A DNA stretch of 64,000 bases from Larix kaempferi (lineage: Eukaryota > Streptophyta > Pinopsida > Pinales > Pinaceae), in the NCBI GenBank assembly GCA_027924585.1, contig BSBM01000319.1, forward strand, positions 4,493,001-4,557,000, read 5' to 3'. The first letter of the stretch is position 1. Each line of letters begins with the position of its first letter. Both the position numbers and the translations under genes were made by a program. The notes beneath the pieces are model-generated. The model was given only the letters and a program-made list of their open reading frames with translations. It ran no database searches and was not told the DNA's origin. Below are positions 50,783 to 61,374 of the stretch, piece by piece.

Positions 50783-52975
50783 ATGTCCCCGACGAGGTCA
50801 GGATACAGAGAGTTGGGTCTCGAACTAGTTTCACTTGGGGAAGACCACTCTCGCCGCCCCAAACGGCCTCCCATGGCGGAAGAAAAGAGAGACGACGGAG
50901 CAGTAGATCCTATCAAGTTGTTGCTCGAGGAAGCCCTCGCGCGACAGAGGATCGAGATGATGGATAATTTCGCCCAAATCCTTCAACGCATGCCAACAGC
51001 GGCAAATGCACCCTCAACGAGCAGCCATTTCGGAGATACGACTCCCTTCAAGGTACAAGTTAATTTTGATATCCCCTTGTTTGAAGGCCAAATCGATGCC
51101 GATGCTCTAGATAAATGGTTGAATCTACTAGAAGGGTATTTCTCTGTCCACAAATTTTCCGACAGGGAAAAGATCATCTTTGCGCTCCTTAAGGCCGTCC
51201 CCCATGTCAAAAATTGGTGGGAAACTTATTGTGAGCAAAACTCGTCAGACGAGTCTGGATTGTTTGAATATTCCAATCCCACTTGGGCCTCTTTTATAGA
51301 TGCCGTCAAGGAACAATATTACCCTGTTGGAAACTATGATGACCAGTACACAAAATGGACCATTCTGCATCAAGAGAGGGACCAAACGGTGTCGGAGTAC
51401 ACCAACAAATTTCATACCTTGCGCACAAAGCTAGGTATCAAGGACTCCGAGCGGCACCTAGTACTGAAATATCGCAGTGGCCTACACCGGTACATCCGAA
51501 CAGAGATGGATTTCCTGGAAATCTCTTCACTCGGATCCACCTATCGATATGCTGTCAAAATTGAGCAGAAATTTCAACAAAAGAACAAGCGTGACTTCGG
51601 ACCTGTGCAGAAGCAGGGCAAGGGAAACTTTGGCTCGCAGAGCACGGGGCAAGAAAAGGATAACCAATCCCAACCACAGGCGAAGAAGGGTAAAGAAAAG
51701 ACAAAGAAGGAAACCGGGAAGTGGTGCGAGTTCCACAAAATCCCCTGGCACAACACTGATGATTGTCGCTCAAAACAGTCATTGGTGGCTGAGATCAAAG
51801 CTTCAGAATCAGATCCCAGTTTCGATTCTGACTCGGAACCTAATTTCACGGCCGCGCAAAAAGGGAAGCAGATAATTGATGCAGAACCCAGTGCCGTTGT
51901 TGCCACCACACAGATTCAGCCAGAGGAGCCTGAAGAGTCGGAGGCAGAGGAGCACCTTTTCCACTCACAGATGTGGGTGAAGGGAATTCCCCTACATTTT
52001 GTTGTGGACAGCGGCAGCCAGAAGAACCTGATCTCAGAAGAAGTCATCAAGAGATTGGAGCTACCAATAACGCCACACCCACAACCATACACCATTGGAT
52101 GGCTAAGCCAAGGACGAAGGATCCGTGTCAGTCACCAATGTCGCCTACCATATGGCATCAAGCCCTTCAAAGATGAGGTATTGTGTGATGTGGCCCCACT
52201 TGAAGTATGTGATGTTCTTTTAGGACAACCATATATGTGGAAGCGTCATGCTGTATATGAATCACGACCTCGCAGTGTCATTGTCACTTTGGGAGGACAA
52301 CTCTATCGGATACCAGAGATAGTTACACCTACCCCAAACGAGCAGGGAAGGAAGATAATCTCCCACACTGGGAAATTTTCCCTATTCGCAATTGCCACTA
52401 AAGGAGAACATCATATCGCAGAGACATCCACAACCTCTGCCCATCATCCCTCTACTCAGCAGAAACAAGAAAAACAGAAGTTCAGTGCAGCATCGCCTAT
52501 TCGAGTTCCTTTGCAGTGCAAGGCCACGCATTCAAGGTGCTCCCACAAAAAGAAACCATCAACACCAATGCAAAATACCACAACAACCAAAACTGTTGAA
52601 CAGCTCCAGCGCAGCCAGCAACAACAATTACAGCCCTCTGAAGATTTCAAAGAAAGGCAACCTTTCTGCTTCAACAAATGTCGCACCAAGAGCTCAACTC
52701 GACACACAACTCGACATATGATAAGGGATTTAACGCAATGGAGACCATTGCTTCCTAAGGAGGGAGGATTGATCCAGGTGGATATCGGTGGCAGCCCACC
52801 TCTTCCAACTGGCTCAAAACAGTCTTCTGGCAATTTTGGTAAATTACTATTTTTAGCAGTTTTTCGGGTCCTGAACTTCCGGAGCCATTTTGAGGCCCTA
52901 AACGACATTTTTTGGCGATTTGGGGGACCAAATGGTTGCCTCCGGCATGCATTTGGGCCCAGTCGAAAGTTGTAA
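50783..52975 (+). CDS. Gag-protease, unit 12
   Basis: Open. Ile in the knuckle; no private change of the protein noticed. Confidence 0.9.
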   Translation: MSPTRSGYRELGLELVSLGEDHSRRPKRPPMAEEKRDDGAVDPIKLLLEEALARQRIEMMDNFAQILQRMPTAANAPSTSSHFGDTTPFKVQVNFDIPLFEGQIDADALDKWLNLLEGYFSVHKFSDREKIIFALLKAVPHVKNWWETYCEQNSSDESGLFEYSNPTWASFIDAVKEQYYPVGNYDDQYTKWTILHQERDQTVSEYTNKFHTLRTKLGIKDSERHLVLKYRSGLHRYIRTEMDFLEISSLGSTYRYAVKIEQKFQQKNKRDFGPVQKQGKGNFGSQSTGQEKDNQSQPQAKKGKEKTKKETGKWCEFHKIPWHNTDDCRSKQSLVAEIKASESDPSFDSDSEPNFTAAQKGKQIIDAEPSAVVATTQIQPEEPEESEAEEHLFHSQMWVKGIPLHFVVDSGSQKNLISEEVIKRLELPITPHPQPYTIGWLSQGRRIRVSHQCRLPYGIKPFKDEVLCDVAPLEVCDVLLGQPYMWKRHAVYESRPRSVIVTLGGQLYRIPEIVTPTPNEQGRKIISHTGKFSLFAIATKGEHHIAETSTTSAHHPSTQQKQEKQKFSAASPIRVPLQCKATHSRCSHKKKPSTPMQNTTTTKTVEQLQRSQQQQLQPSEDFKERQPFCFNKCRTKSSTRHTTRHMIRDLTQWRPLLPKEGGLIQVDIGGSPPLPTGSKQSSGNFGKLLFLAVFRVLNFRSHFEALNDIFWRFGGPNGCLRHAFGPSRKL

Positions 52976-53389
52976 ATCTCGGATAGACCTTTCCAACGGG
53001 CTACCGAGCGCCCCAAACGGAGATCGCATGCATAAGTTACGACCCCGGGAAGTTGATGTGCTAACTTACCCAAACGGGGCCCACATGACTTTTGGCGCTT
53101 CATCTCCTAGGGTTAGGTTTTTGGATGTTTGGGATTCTTTCCCTCATGCTTATGATAAATAGGCCCTTTGGCCTCTCTTTGTATTCATCTTGGCACGAAT
53201 GAGCATAGCGGCCACATCTCTTCTCAGAGATAGCTACCACCATTCTAGCTATTGTATTTTACAGTCTGTTCTATTTCCACTATTTAATAGAATATGTGTT
53301 TACTGTATCACTGTGTTATTTGCAATATATCTCTGTATATGATTCTGTATATGCTATCTTTTGTTTCGTTCCCACATAAATCCGGATCA
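52770..53389 (+). repeat. LTR 13
   Basis: 620 bp, shared by units 12 and 13. T in GCATGCATAAG near 53033, shared only with LTR14; private A in TTCCACTATT near 53279. Confidence 0.95.
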
Positions 53390-53430
53390 GTGGTATCAGA
53401 GCGGTCTGCTCTTTGATTGTTTCTCGGTGC

Positions 53431-55623
53431 ATGTCCCCGACGAGGTCAGGATACAGAGAGTTGGGTCTCGAACTAGTTTCACTTGGGGAAGACCACTCTC
53501 GCCGCCCCAAACGGCCTCCCATGGCGGAAGAAAAGAGAGACGACGGAGCAGTAGATCCTATCAAGTTGTTGCTCGAGGAAGCCCTCGCGCGACAGAGGAT
53601 CGAGATGATGGATAATTTCGCCCAAATCCTTCAACGCATGCCAACAGCGGCAAATGCACCCTCAACGAGCAGCCATTTCGGAGATACGACTCCCTTCAAG
53701 GTACAAGTTAATTTTGATATCCCCTTGTTTGAAGGCCAAATCGATGCCGATGCTCTAGATAAATGGTTGAATCTACTAGAAGGGTATTTCTCTGTCCACA
53801 AATTTTCCGACAGGGAAAAGATCATCTTTGCGCTCCTTAAGGCCGTCCCCCATGTCAAAAATTGGTGGGAAACTTATTGTGAGCAAAACTCGTCAGACGA
53901 GTCTGGATTGTTTGAATATTCCAATCCCACTTGGGCCTCTTTTATAGATGCCGTCAAGGAACAATATTACCCTGTTGGAAACTATGATGACCAGTACACA
54001 AAATGGACCATTCTGCATCAAGAGAGGGACCAAACGGTGTCGGAGTACACCAACAAATTTCATACCTTGCGCACAAAGCTAGGTATCAAGGACTCCGAGC
54101 GGCACCTAGTACTGAAATATCGCAGTGGCCTACACCGGTACATCCGAACAGAGATGGATTTCCTGGAAATCTCTTCACTCGGATCCACCTATCGATATGC
54201 TGTCAAAATTGAGCAGAAATTTCAACAAAAGAACAAGCGTGACTTCGGACCTGTGCAGAAGCAGGGCAAGGGAAACTTTGGCTCGCAGAGCACGGGGCAA
54301 GAAAAGGATAACCAATCCCAACCACAGGCGAAGAAGGGTAAAGAAAAGACAAAGAAGGAAACCGGGAAGTGGTGCGAGTTCCACAAAAGCCCCTGGCACA
54401 ACACTGATGATTGTCGCTCAAAACAGTCATTGGTGGCTGAGATCAAAGCTTCAGAATCAGATCCCAGTTTCGATTCTGACTCGGAACCTAATTTCACGGC
54501 CGCGCAAAAAGGGAAGCAGATAATTGATGCAGAACCCAGTGCCGTTGTTGCCACCACACAGATTCAGCCAGAGGAGCCTGAAGAGTCGGAGGCAGAGGAG
54601 CACCTTTTCCACTCACAGATGTGGGTGAAGGGAATTCCCCTACATTTTGTTGTGGACAGCGGCAGCCAGAAGAACCTGATCTCAGAAGAAGTCATCAAGA
54701 GATTGGAGCTACCAATAACGCCACACCCACAACCATACACCATTGGATGGCTAAGCCAAGGACGAAGGATCCGTGTCAGTCACCAATGTCGCCTACCATA
54801 TGGCATCAAGCCCTTCAAAGATGAGGTATTGTGTGATGTGGCCCCACTTGAAGTATGTGATGTTCTTTTAGGACAACCATATATGTGGAAGCGTCATGCT
54901 GTATATGAATCACGACCTCGCAGTGTCATTGTCACTTTGGGAGGACAACTCTATCGGATACCAGAGATAGTTACACCTACCCCAAACGAGCAGGGAAGGA
55001 AGATAATCTCCCACACTGGGAAATTTTCCCTATTCGCAATTGCCACTAAAGGAGAACATCATATCGCAGAGACATCCACAACCTCTGCCCATCATCCCTC
55101 TACTCAGCAGAAACAAGAAAAACAGAAGTTCAGTGCAGCATCGCCTATTCGAGTTCCTTTGCAGTGCAAGGACACGCATTCAAGGTGCTCCCACAAAAAG
55201 AAACCATCAACACCAATGCAAAATACCACAACAACCAAAACTGTTGAACAGCTCCAGCGCAGCCAGCAACAACAATTACAGCCCTCTGAAGATTTCAAAG
55301 AAAGGCAACCTTTCTGCTTCAACAAATGTCGCACCAAGAGCTCAACTCGACACACAACTCGACATATGATAAGGGATTTAACGCAATGGAGACCATTGCT
55401 TCCTAAGGAGGGAGGATTGATCCAGGTGGATATCGGTGGCAGCCCACCTCTTCCAACTGGCTCAAAACAGTCTTCTGGCAATTTTGGTAAATTACTATTT
55501 TTAGCAGTTTTTCGGGTCCTGAACTTCCGGAGCCATTTTGAGGCCCTAAACGACATTTTTTGGCGATTTGGGGGACCAAATGGATGCCTCCGGCATGCAT
55601 TTGGGCCCAGTCGAAAGTTGTAA
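53431..55623 (+). CDS. Gag-protease, unit 13
   Basis: Open. Asp for Ala in QCKDTHS (shared with unit 14 only). Confidence 0.9.
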   Translation: MSPTRSGYRELGLELVSLGEDHSRRPKRPPMAEEKRDDGAVDPIKLLLEEALARQRIEMMDNFAQILQRMPTAANAPSTSSHFGDTTPFKVQVNFDIPLFEGQIDADALDKWLNLLEGYFSVHKFSDREKIIFALLKAVPHVKNWWETYCEQNSSDESGLFEYSNPTWASFIDAVKEQYYPVGNYDDQYTKWTILHQERDQTVSEYTNKFHTLRTKLGIKDSERHLVLKYRSGLHRYIRTEMDFLEISSLGSTYRYAVKIEQKFQQKNKRDFGPVQKQGKGNFGSQSTGQEKDNQSQPQAKKGKEKTKKETGKWCEFHKSPWHNTDDCRSKQSLVAEIKASESDPSFDSDSEPNFTAAQKGKQIIDAEPSAVVATTQIQPEEPEESEAEEHLFHSQMWVKGIPLHFVVDSGSQKNLISEEVIKRLELPITPHPQPYTIGWLSQGRRIRVSHQCRLPYGIKPFKDEVLCDVAPLEVCDVLLGQPYMWKRHAVYESRPRSVIVTLGGQLYRIPEIVTPTPNEQGRKIISHTGKFSLFAIATKGEHHIAETSTTSAHHPSTQQKQEKQKFSAASPIRVPLQCKDTHSRCSHKKKPSTPMQNTTTTKTVEQLQRSQQQQLQPSEDFKERQPFCFNKCRTKSSTRHTTRHMIRDLTQWRPLLPKEGGLIQVDIGGSPPLPTGSKQSSGNFGKLLFLAVFRVLNFRSHFEALNDIFWRFGGPNGCLRHAFGPSRKL

Positions 55624-56037
55624 ATCTCGGATAGACCTTTCCAACGGGCTACCGAGCGCCCCAAACGGAGATCGCATGCATAAGTTACGACCCCGGGAAG
55701 TTGATGTGCTAACTTACCCAAACGGGGCCCACATGACTTTTGGCGCTTCATCTCCTAGGGTTAGGTTTTTGGATGTTTGGGATTCTTTCCCTCATGCTTA
55801 TGATAAATAGGCCCTTTGGCCTCTCTTTGTATTCATCTTGGCACGAATGAGCATAGCGGCCACATCTCTTCTCAGAGATAGCTACCACCATTCTAGCTAT
55901 TGTATTTTACAGTCTGTTCTATTTCCGCTATTTAATAGAATATGTGTTTACTGTATCACTGTGTTATTTGCAATATATCTCTGTATATGATTCTGTATAT
56001 GCTATCTTTTGTTTCGTTCCCACATAAATCCGGATCA
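55418..56037 (+). repeat. LTR 14
   Basis: 620 bp, shared by units 13 and 14. Same GCATGCATAAG as LTR13; private A in AATGGATGCC near 55584. Confidence 0.95.
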
Positions 56038-56078
56038 GTGGTATCAGAGCGGTCTGCTCTTTGATTGTTTCTCGGTGC

Positions 56079-58271
56079 ATGTCCCCGACGAGGTCAGGAT
56101 ACAGAGAGTTGGGTCTCGAACTAGTTTCACTTGGGGAAGACCACTCTCGCCGCCCCAAACGGCCTCCCATGGCGGAAGAAAAGAGAGACGACGGAGCAGT
56201 AGATCCTATCAAGTTGTTGCTCGAGGAAGCCCTCGCGCGACAGAGGATCGAGATGATGGATAATTTCGCCCAAATCCTTCAACGCATGCCAACAGCGGCA
56301 AATGCACCCTCAACGAGCAGCCATTTCGGAGATACGACTCCCTTCAAGGTACAAGTTAATTTTGATATCCCCTTGTTTGAAGGCCAAATCGATGCCGATG
56401 CTCTAGATAAATGGTTGAATCTACTAGAAGGGTATTTCTCTGTCCACAAATTTTCCGACAGGGAAAAGATCATCTTTGCGCTCCTTAAGGCCGTCCCCCA
56501 TGTCAAAAATTGGTGGGAAACTTATTGTGAGCAAAACTCGTCAGACGAGTCTGGATTGTTTGAATATTCCAATCCCACTTGGGCCTCTTTTATAGATGCC
56601 GTCAAGGAAAAATATTACCCTGTTGGAAACTATGATGACCAGTACACAAAATGGACCATTCTGCATCAAGAGAGGGACCAAACGGTGTCGGAGTACACCA
56701 ACAAATTTCATACCTTGCGCACAAAGCTAGGTATCAAGGACTCCGAGCGGCACCTAGTACTGAAATATCGCAGTGGCCTACACCGGTACATCCGAACAGA
56801 GATGGATTTCCTGGAAATCTCTTCACTCGGATCCACCTATCGATATGCTGTCAAAATTGAGCAGAAATTTCAACAAAAGAACAAGCGTGACTTCGGACCT
56901 GTGCAGAAGCAGGGCAAGGGAAACTTTGGCTCGCAGAGCACGGGGCAAGAAAAGGATAACCAATCCCAACCACAGGCGAAGAAGGGTAAAGAAAAGACAA
57001 AGAAGGAAACCGGGAAGTGGTGCGAGTTCCACAAAAGCCCCTGGCACAACACTGATGATTGTCGCTCAAAACAGTCATTGGTGGCTGAGATCAAAGCTTC
57101 AGAATCAGATCCCAGTTTCGATTCTGACTCGGAACCTAATTTCACGGCCGCGCAAAAAGGGAAGCAGATAATTGATGCAGAACCCAGTGCCGTTGTTGCC
57201 ACCACACAGATTCAGCCAGAGGAGCCTGAAGAGTCGGAGGCAGAGGAGCACCTTTTCCACTCACAGATGTGGGTGAAGGGAATTCCCCTACATTTTGTTG
57301 TGGACAGCGGCAGCCAGAAGAACCTGATCTCAGAAGAAGTCATCAAGAGATTGGAGCTACCAATAACGCCACACCCACAACCATACACCATTGGATGGCT
57401 AAGCCAAGGACGAAGGATCCGTGTCAGTCACCAATGTCGCCTACCATATGGCATCAAGCCCTTCAAAGATGAGGTATTGTGTGATGTGGCCCCACTTGAA
57501 GTATGTGATGTTCTTTTAGGACAACCATATATGTGGAAGCGTCATGCTGTATATGAATCACGACCTCGCAGTGTCATTGTCACTTTGGGAGGACAACTCT
57601 ATCGGATACCAGAGATAGTTACACCTACCCCAAACGAGCAGGGAAGGAAGATAATCTCCCACACTGGGAAATTTTCCCTATTCGCAATTGCCACTAAAGG
57701 AGAACATCATATCGCAGAGACATCCACAACCTCTGCCCATCATCCCTCTACTCAGCAGAAACAAGAAAAACAGAAGTTCAGTGCAGCATCGCCTATTCGA
57801 GTTCCTTTGCAGTGCAAGGACACGCATTCAAGGTGCTCCCACAAAAAGAAACCATCAACACCAATGCAAAATACCACAACAACCAAAACTGTTGAACAGC
57901 TCCAGCGCAGCCAGCAACAACAATTACAGCCCTCTGAAGATTTCAAAGAAAGGCAACCTTTCTGCTTCAACAAATGTCGCACCAAGAGCTCAACTCGACA
58001 CACAACTCGACATATGATAAGGGATTTAACGCAATGGAGACCATTGCTTCCTAAGGAGGGAGGATTGATCCAGGTGGATATCGGTGGCAGCCCACCTCTT
58101 CCAACTGGCTCAAAACAGTCTTCTGGCAATTTTGGTAAATTACTATTTTTAGCAGTTTTTCGGGTCCTGAACTTCCGGAGCCATTTTGAGGCCCTAAACG
58201 ACATTTTTTGGCGATTTGGGGGACCAAATGGTTACCTCCGGCATGCATTTGGGCCCAGTCGAAAGTTGTAA
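56079..58271 (+). CDS. Gag-protease, unit 14
   Basis: Open. QCKDTHS as in unit 13; private Lys for Gln in AVKEQYY and Tyr for Cys in the LTR-coded tail. Confidence 0.9.
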   Translation: MSPTRSGYRELGLELVSLGEDHSRRPKRPPMAEEKRDDGAVDPIKLLLEEALARQRIEMMDNFAQILQRMPTAANAPSTSSHFGDTTPFKVQVNFDIPLFEGQIDADALDKWLNLLEGYFSVHKFSDREKIIFALLKAVPHVKNWWETYCEQNSSDESGLFEYSNPTWASFIDAVKEKYYPVGNYDDQYTKWTILHQERDQTVSEYTNKFHTLRTKLGIKDSERHLVLKYRSGLHRYIRTEMDFLEISSLGSTYRYAVKIEQKFQQKNKRDFGPVQKQGKGNFGSQSTGQEKDNQSQPQAKKGKEKTKKETGKWCEFHKSPWHNTDDCRSKQSLVAEIKASESDPSFDSDSEPNFTAAQKGKQIIDAEPSAVVATTQIQPEEPEESEAEEHLFHSQMWVKGIPLHFVVDSGSQKNLISEEVIKRLELPITPHPQPYTIGWLSQGRRIRVSHQCRLPYGIKPFKDEVLCDVAPLEVCDVLLGQPYMWKRHAVYESRPRSVIVTLGGQLYRIPEIVTPTPNEQGRKIISHTGKFSLFAIATKGEHHIAETSTTSAHHPSTQQKQEKQKFSAASPIRVPLQCKDTHSRCSHKKKPSTPMQNTTTTKTVEQLQRSQQQQLQPSEDFKERQPFCFNKCRTKSSTRHTTRHMIRDLTQWRPLLPKEGGLIQVDIGGSPPLPTGSKQSSGNFGKLLFLAVFRVLNFRSHFEALNDIFWRFGGPNGYLRHAFGPSRKL

Positions 58272-58685
58272 ATCTCGGATAGACCTTTCCAACGGGCTAC
58301 CGAGCGCCCCAAACGGAGATCGCATGCAAAAGTTACGACCCCGGGAAGTTGATGTGCTAACTTACCCAAACGGGGCCCACATGACTTTTGGCGCTTCATC
58401 TCCTAGGGTTAGGTTTTTGGATGTTTGGGATTCTTTCCCTCATGCTTATGATAAATAGGCCCTTTGGCCTCTCTTTGTATTCATCTTGGCACGAATGAGC
58501 ATAGCGGCCACATCTCTTCTCAGAGATAGCTACCACCATTCTAGCTATTGTATTTTACAGTCTGTTCTATTTCCGCTATTTAATAGAATATGTGTTTACT
58601 GTATCACTGTGTTATTTGCAATATATCTCTGTATATGATTCTGTATATGCTATCTTTTGTTTCGTTCCCACATAAATCCGGATCA
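58066..58685 (+). repeat. LTR 15
   Basis: 620 bp, shared by units 14 and 15. Private A in GGTTACCTCC near 58234. Confidence 0.95.
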
Positions 58686-58726
58686 GTGGTATCAGAGCGG
58701 TCTGCTCTTTGATTGTTTCTCGGTGC

Positions 58727-60919
58727 ATGTCCCCGACGAGGTCAGGATACAGAGAGTTGGGTCTCGAACTAGTTTCACTTGGGGAAGACCACTCTCGCCG
58801 CCCCAAACGGCCTCCCATGGCGGAAGAAAAGAGAGACGACGGAGCAGTAGATCCTATCAAGTTGTTGCTCGAGGAAGCCCTCGCGCGACAGAGGATCGAG
58901 ATGATGGATAATTTCGCCCAAATCCTTCAACGCATGCCAACAGCGGCAAATGCACCCTCAACGAGCAGCCATTTCGGAGATACGACTCCCTTCAAGGTAC
59001 AAGTTAATTTTGATATCCCCTTGTTTGAAGGCCAAATCGATGCCGATGCTCTAGATAAATGGTTGAATCTACTAGAAGGGTATTTCTCTGTCCACAAATT
59101 TTCCGACAGGGAAAAGATCATCTTTGCGCTCCTTAAGGCCGTCCCCCATGTCAAAAATTGGTGGGAAACTTATTGTGAGCAAAACTCGTCAGACGAGTCT
59201 GGATTGTTTGAATATTCCAATCCCACTTGGGCCTCTTTTATAGATGCCGTCAAGGAACAATATTACCCTGTTGGAAACTATGATGACCAGTACACAAAAT
59301 GGACCATTCTGCATCAAGAGAGGGACCAAACGGTGTCGGAGTACACCAACAAATTTCATACCTTGCGCACAAAGCTAGGTATCAAGGACTCCGAGCGGCA
59401 CCTAGTACTGAAATATCGCAGTGGCCTACACCGGTACATCCGAACAGAGATGGATTTCCTGGAAATCTCTTCACTCGGATCCACCTATCGATATGCTGTC
59501 AAAATTGAGCAGAAATTTCAACAAAAGAACAAGCGTGACTTCGGACCTGTGCAGAAGCAGGGCAAGGGAAACTTTGGCTCGCAGAGCACGGGGCAAGAAA
59601 AGGATAACCAATCCCAACCACAGGCGAAGAAGGGTAAAGAAAAGACAAAGAAGGAAACCGGGAAGTGGTGCGAGTTCCACAAAAGCCCCTGGCACAACAC
59701 TGATGATTGTCGCTCAAAACAGTCATTGGTGGCTGAGATCAAAGCTTCAGAATCAGATCCCAGTTTCGATTCTGACTCGGAACCTAATTTCACGGCCGCG
59801 CAAAAAGGGAAGCAGATAATTGATGCAGAACCCAGTGCCGTTGTTGCCACCACACAGATTCAGCCAGAGGAGCCTGAAGAGTCGGAGGCAGAGGAGCACC
59901 TTTTCCACTCACAGATGTGGGTGAAGGGAATTCCCCTACATTTTGTTGTGGACAGCGGCAGCCAGAAGAACCTGATCTCAGAAGAAGTCATCAAGAGATT
60001 GGAGCTACCAATAACGCCACACCCACAACCATACACCATTGGATGGCTAAGCCAAGGACGAAGGATCCGTGTCAGTCACCAATGTCGCCTACCATATGGC
60101 ATCAAGCCCTTCAAAGATGAGGTATTGTGTGATGTGGCCCCACTTGAAGTATGTGATGTTCTTTTAGGACAACCATATATGTGGAAGCGTCATGCTGTAT
60201 ATGAATCACGACCTCGCAGTGTCATTGTCACTTTGGGAGGACAACTCTATCGGATACCAGAGATAGTTACACCTACCCCAAACGAGCAGGGAAGGAAGAT
60301 AATCTCCCACACTGGGAAATTTTCCCTATTCGCAATTGCCACTAAAGGAGAACATCATATCGCAGAGACATCCACAACCTCTGCCCATCATCCCTCTACT
60401 CAGCAGAAACAAGAAAAACAGAAGTTCAGTGCAGCATCGCCTATTCGAGTTCCTTTGCAGTGCAAGGCCACGCATTCAAGGTGCTCCCACAAAAAGAAAC
60501 CATCAACACCAATGCAAAATACCACAACAACCAAAACTGTTGAACAGCTCCAGCGCAGCCAGCAACAACAATTACAGCCCTCTGAAGATTTCAAAGAAAG
60601 GCAACCTTTCTGCTTCAACAAATGTCGCACCAAGAGCTCAACTCGACACACAACTCGACATATGATAAGGGATTTAACGCAATGGAGACCATTGCTTCCT
60701 AAGGAGGGAGGATTGATCCAGGTGGATATCGGTGGCAGCCCACCTCTTCCAACTGGCTCAAAACAGTCTTCTGGCAATTTTGGTAAATTACTATTTTTAG
60801 CAGTTTTTCGGGTCCTGAACTTCCGGAGCCATTTTGAGGCCCTAAACGACATTTTTTGGCGATTTGGGGGACCAAATGGTTGCCTCCGGCATGCATTTGG
60901 GCCCAGTCGAAAGTTGTAA
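58727..60919 (+). CDS. Gag-protease, unit 15
   Basis: Open. No private protein change noticed; this unit equals the majority sequence and is the best reference for the family. Confidence 0.9.
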   Translation: MSPTRSGYRELGLELVSLGEDHSRRPKRPPMAEEKRDDGAVDPIKLLLEEALARQRIEMMDNFAQILQRMPTAANAPSTSSHFGDTTPFKVQVNFDIPLFEGQIDADALDKWLNLLEGYFSVHKFSDREKIIFALLKAVPHVKNWWETYCEQNSSDESGLFEYSNPTWASFIDAVKEQYYPVGNYDDQYTKWTILHQERDQTVSEYTNKFHTLRTKLGIKDSERHLVLKYRSGLHRYIRTEMDFLEISSLGSTYRYAVKIEQKFQQKNKRDFGPVQKQGKGNFGSQSTGQEKDNQSQPQAKKGKEKTKKETGKWCEFHKSPWHNTDDCRSKQSLVAEIKASESDPSFDSDSEPNFTAAQKGKQIIDAEPSAVVATTQIQPEEPEESEAEEHLFHSQMWVKGIPLHFVVDSGSQKNLISEEVIKRLELPITPHPQPYTIGWLSQGRRIRVSHQCRLPYGIKPFKDEVLCDVAPLEVCDVLLGQPYMWKRHAVYESRPRSVIVTLGGQLYRIPEIVTPTPNEQGRKIISHTGKFSLFAIATKGEHHIAETSTTSAHHPSTQQKQEKQKFSAASPIRVPLQCKATHSRCSHKKKPSTPMQNTTTTKTVEQLQRSQQQQLQPSEDFKERQPFCFNKCRTKSSTRHTTRHMIRDLTQWRPLLPKEGGLIQVDIGGSPPLPTGSKQSSGNFGKLLFLAVFRVLNFRSHFEALNDIFWRFGGPNGCLRHAFGPSRKL

Positions 60920-61333
60920 ATCTCGGATAGACCTTTCCAACGGGCTACCGAGCGCCCCAAACGGAGATCGCATGCAAAAGTTACGACCCCGGGAAGTTGA
61001 TGTGCTAACTTACCCAAACGGGGCCCACATGACTTTTGGCGCTTCATCTCCTAGGGTTAGGTTTTTGGATGTTTGGGATTCTTTCCCTCATGCTTATGAT
61101 AAATAGGCCCTTTGGCCTCTCTTTGTATTCATCTTGGCACGAATGAGCATAGCGGCCACATCTCTTCTCAGAGATAGCTACCACCATTCTAGCTATTGTA
61201 TTTTACAGTCTGTTCTATTTCCGCTATTTAATAGAATATGTGTTTACTGTATCACTGTGTTATTTGCAATATATCTCTGTATATGATTCTGTATATGCTA
61301 TCTTTTGTTTCGTTCCCACATAAATCCGGATCA
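60714..61333 (+). repeat. LTR 16
   Basis: 620 bp, shared by units 15 and 16; majority form. Confidence 0.95.
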
Positions 61334-61374
61334 GTGGTATCAGAGCGGTCTGCTCTTTGATTGTTTCTCGGTGC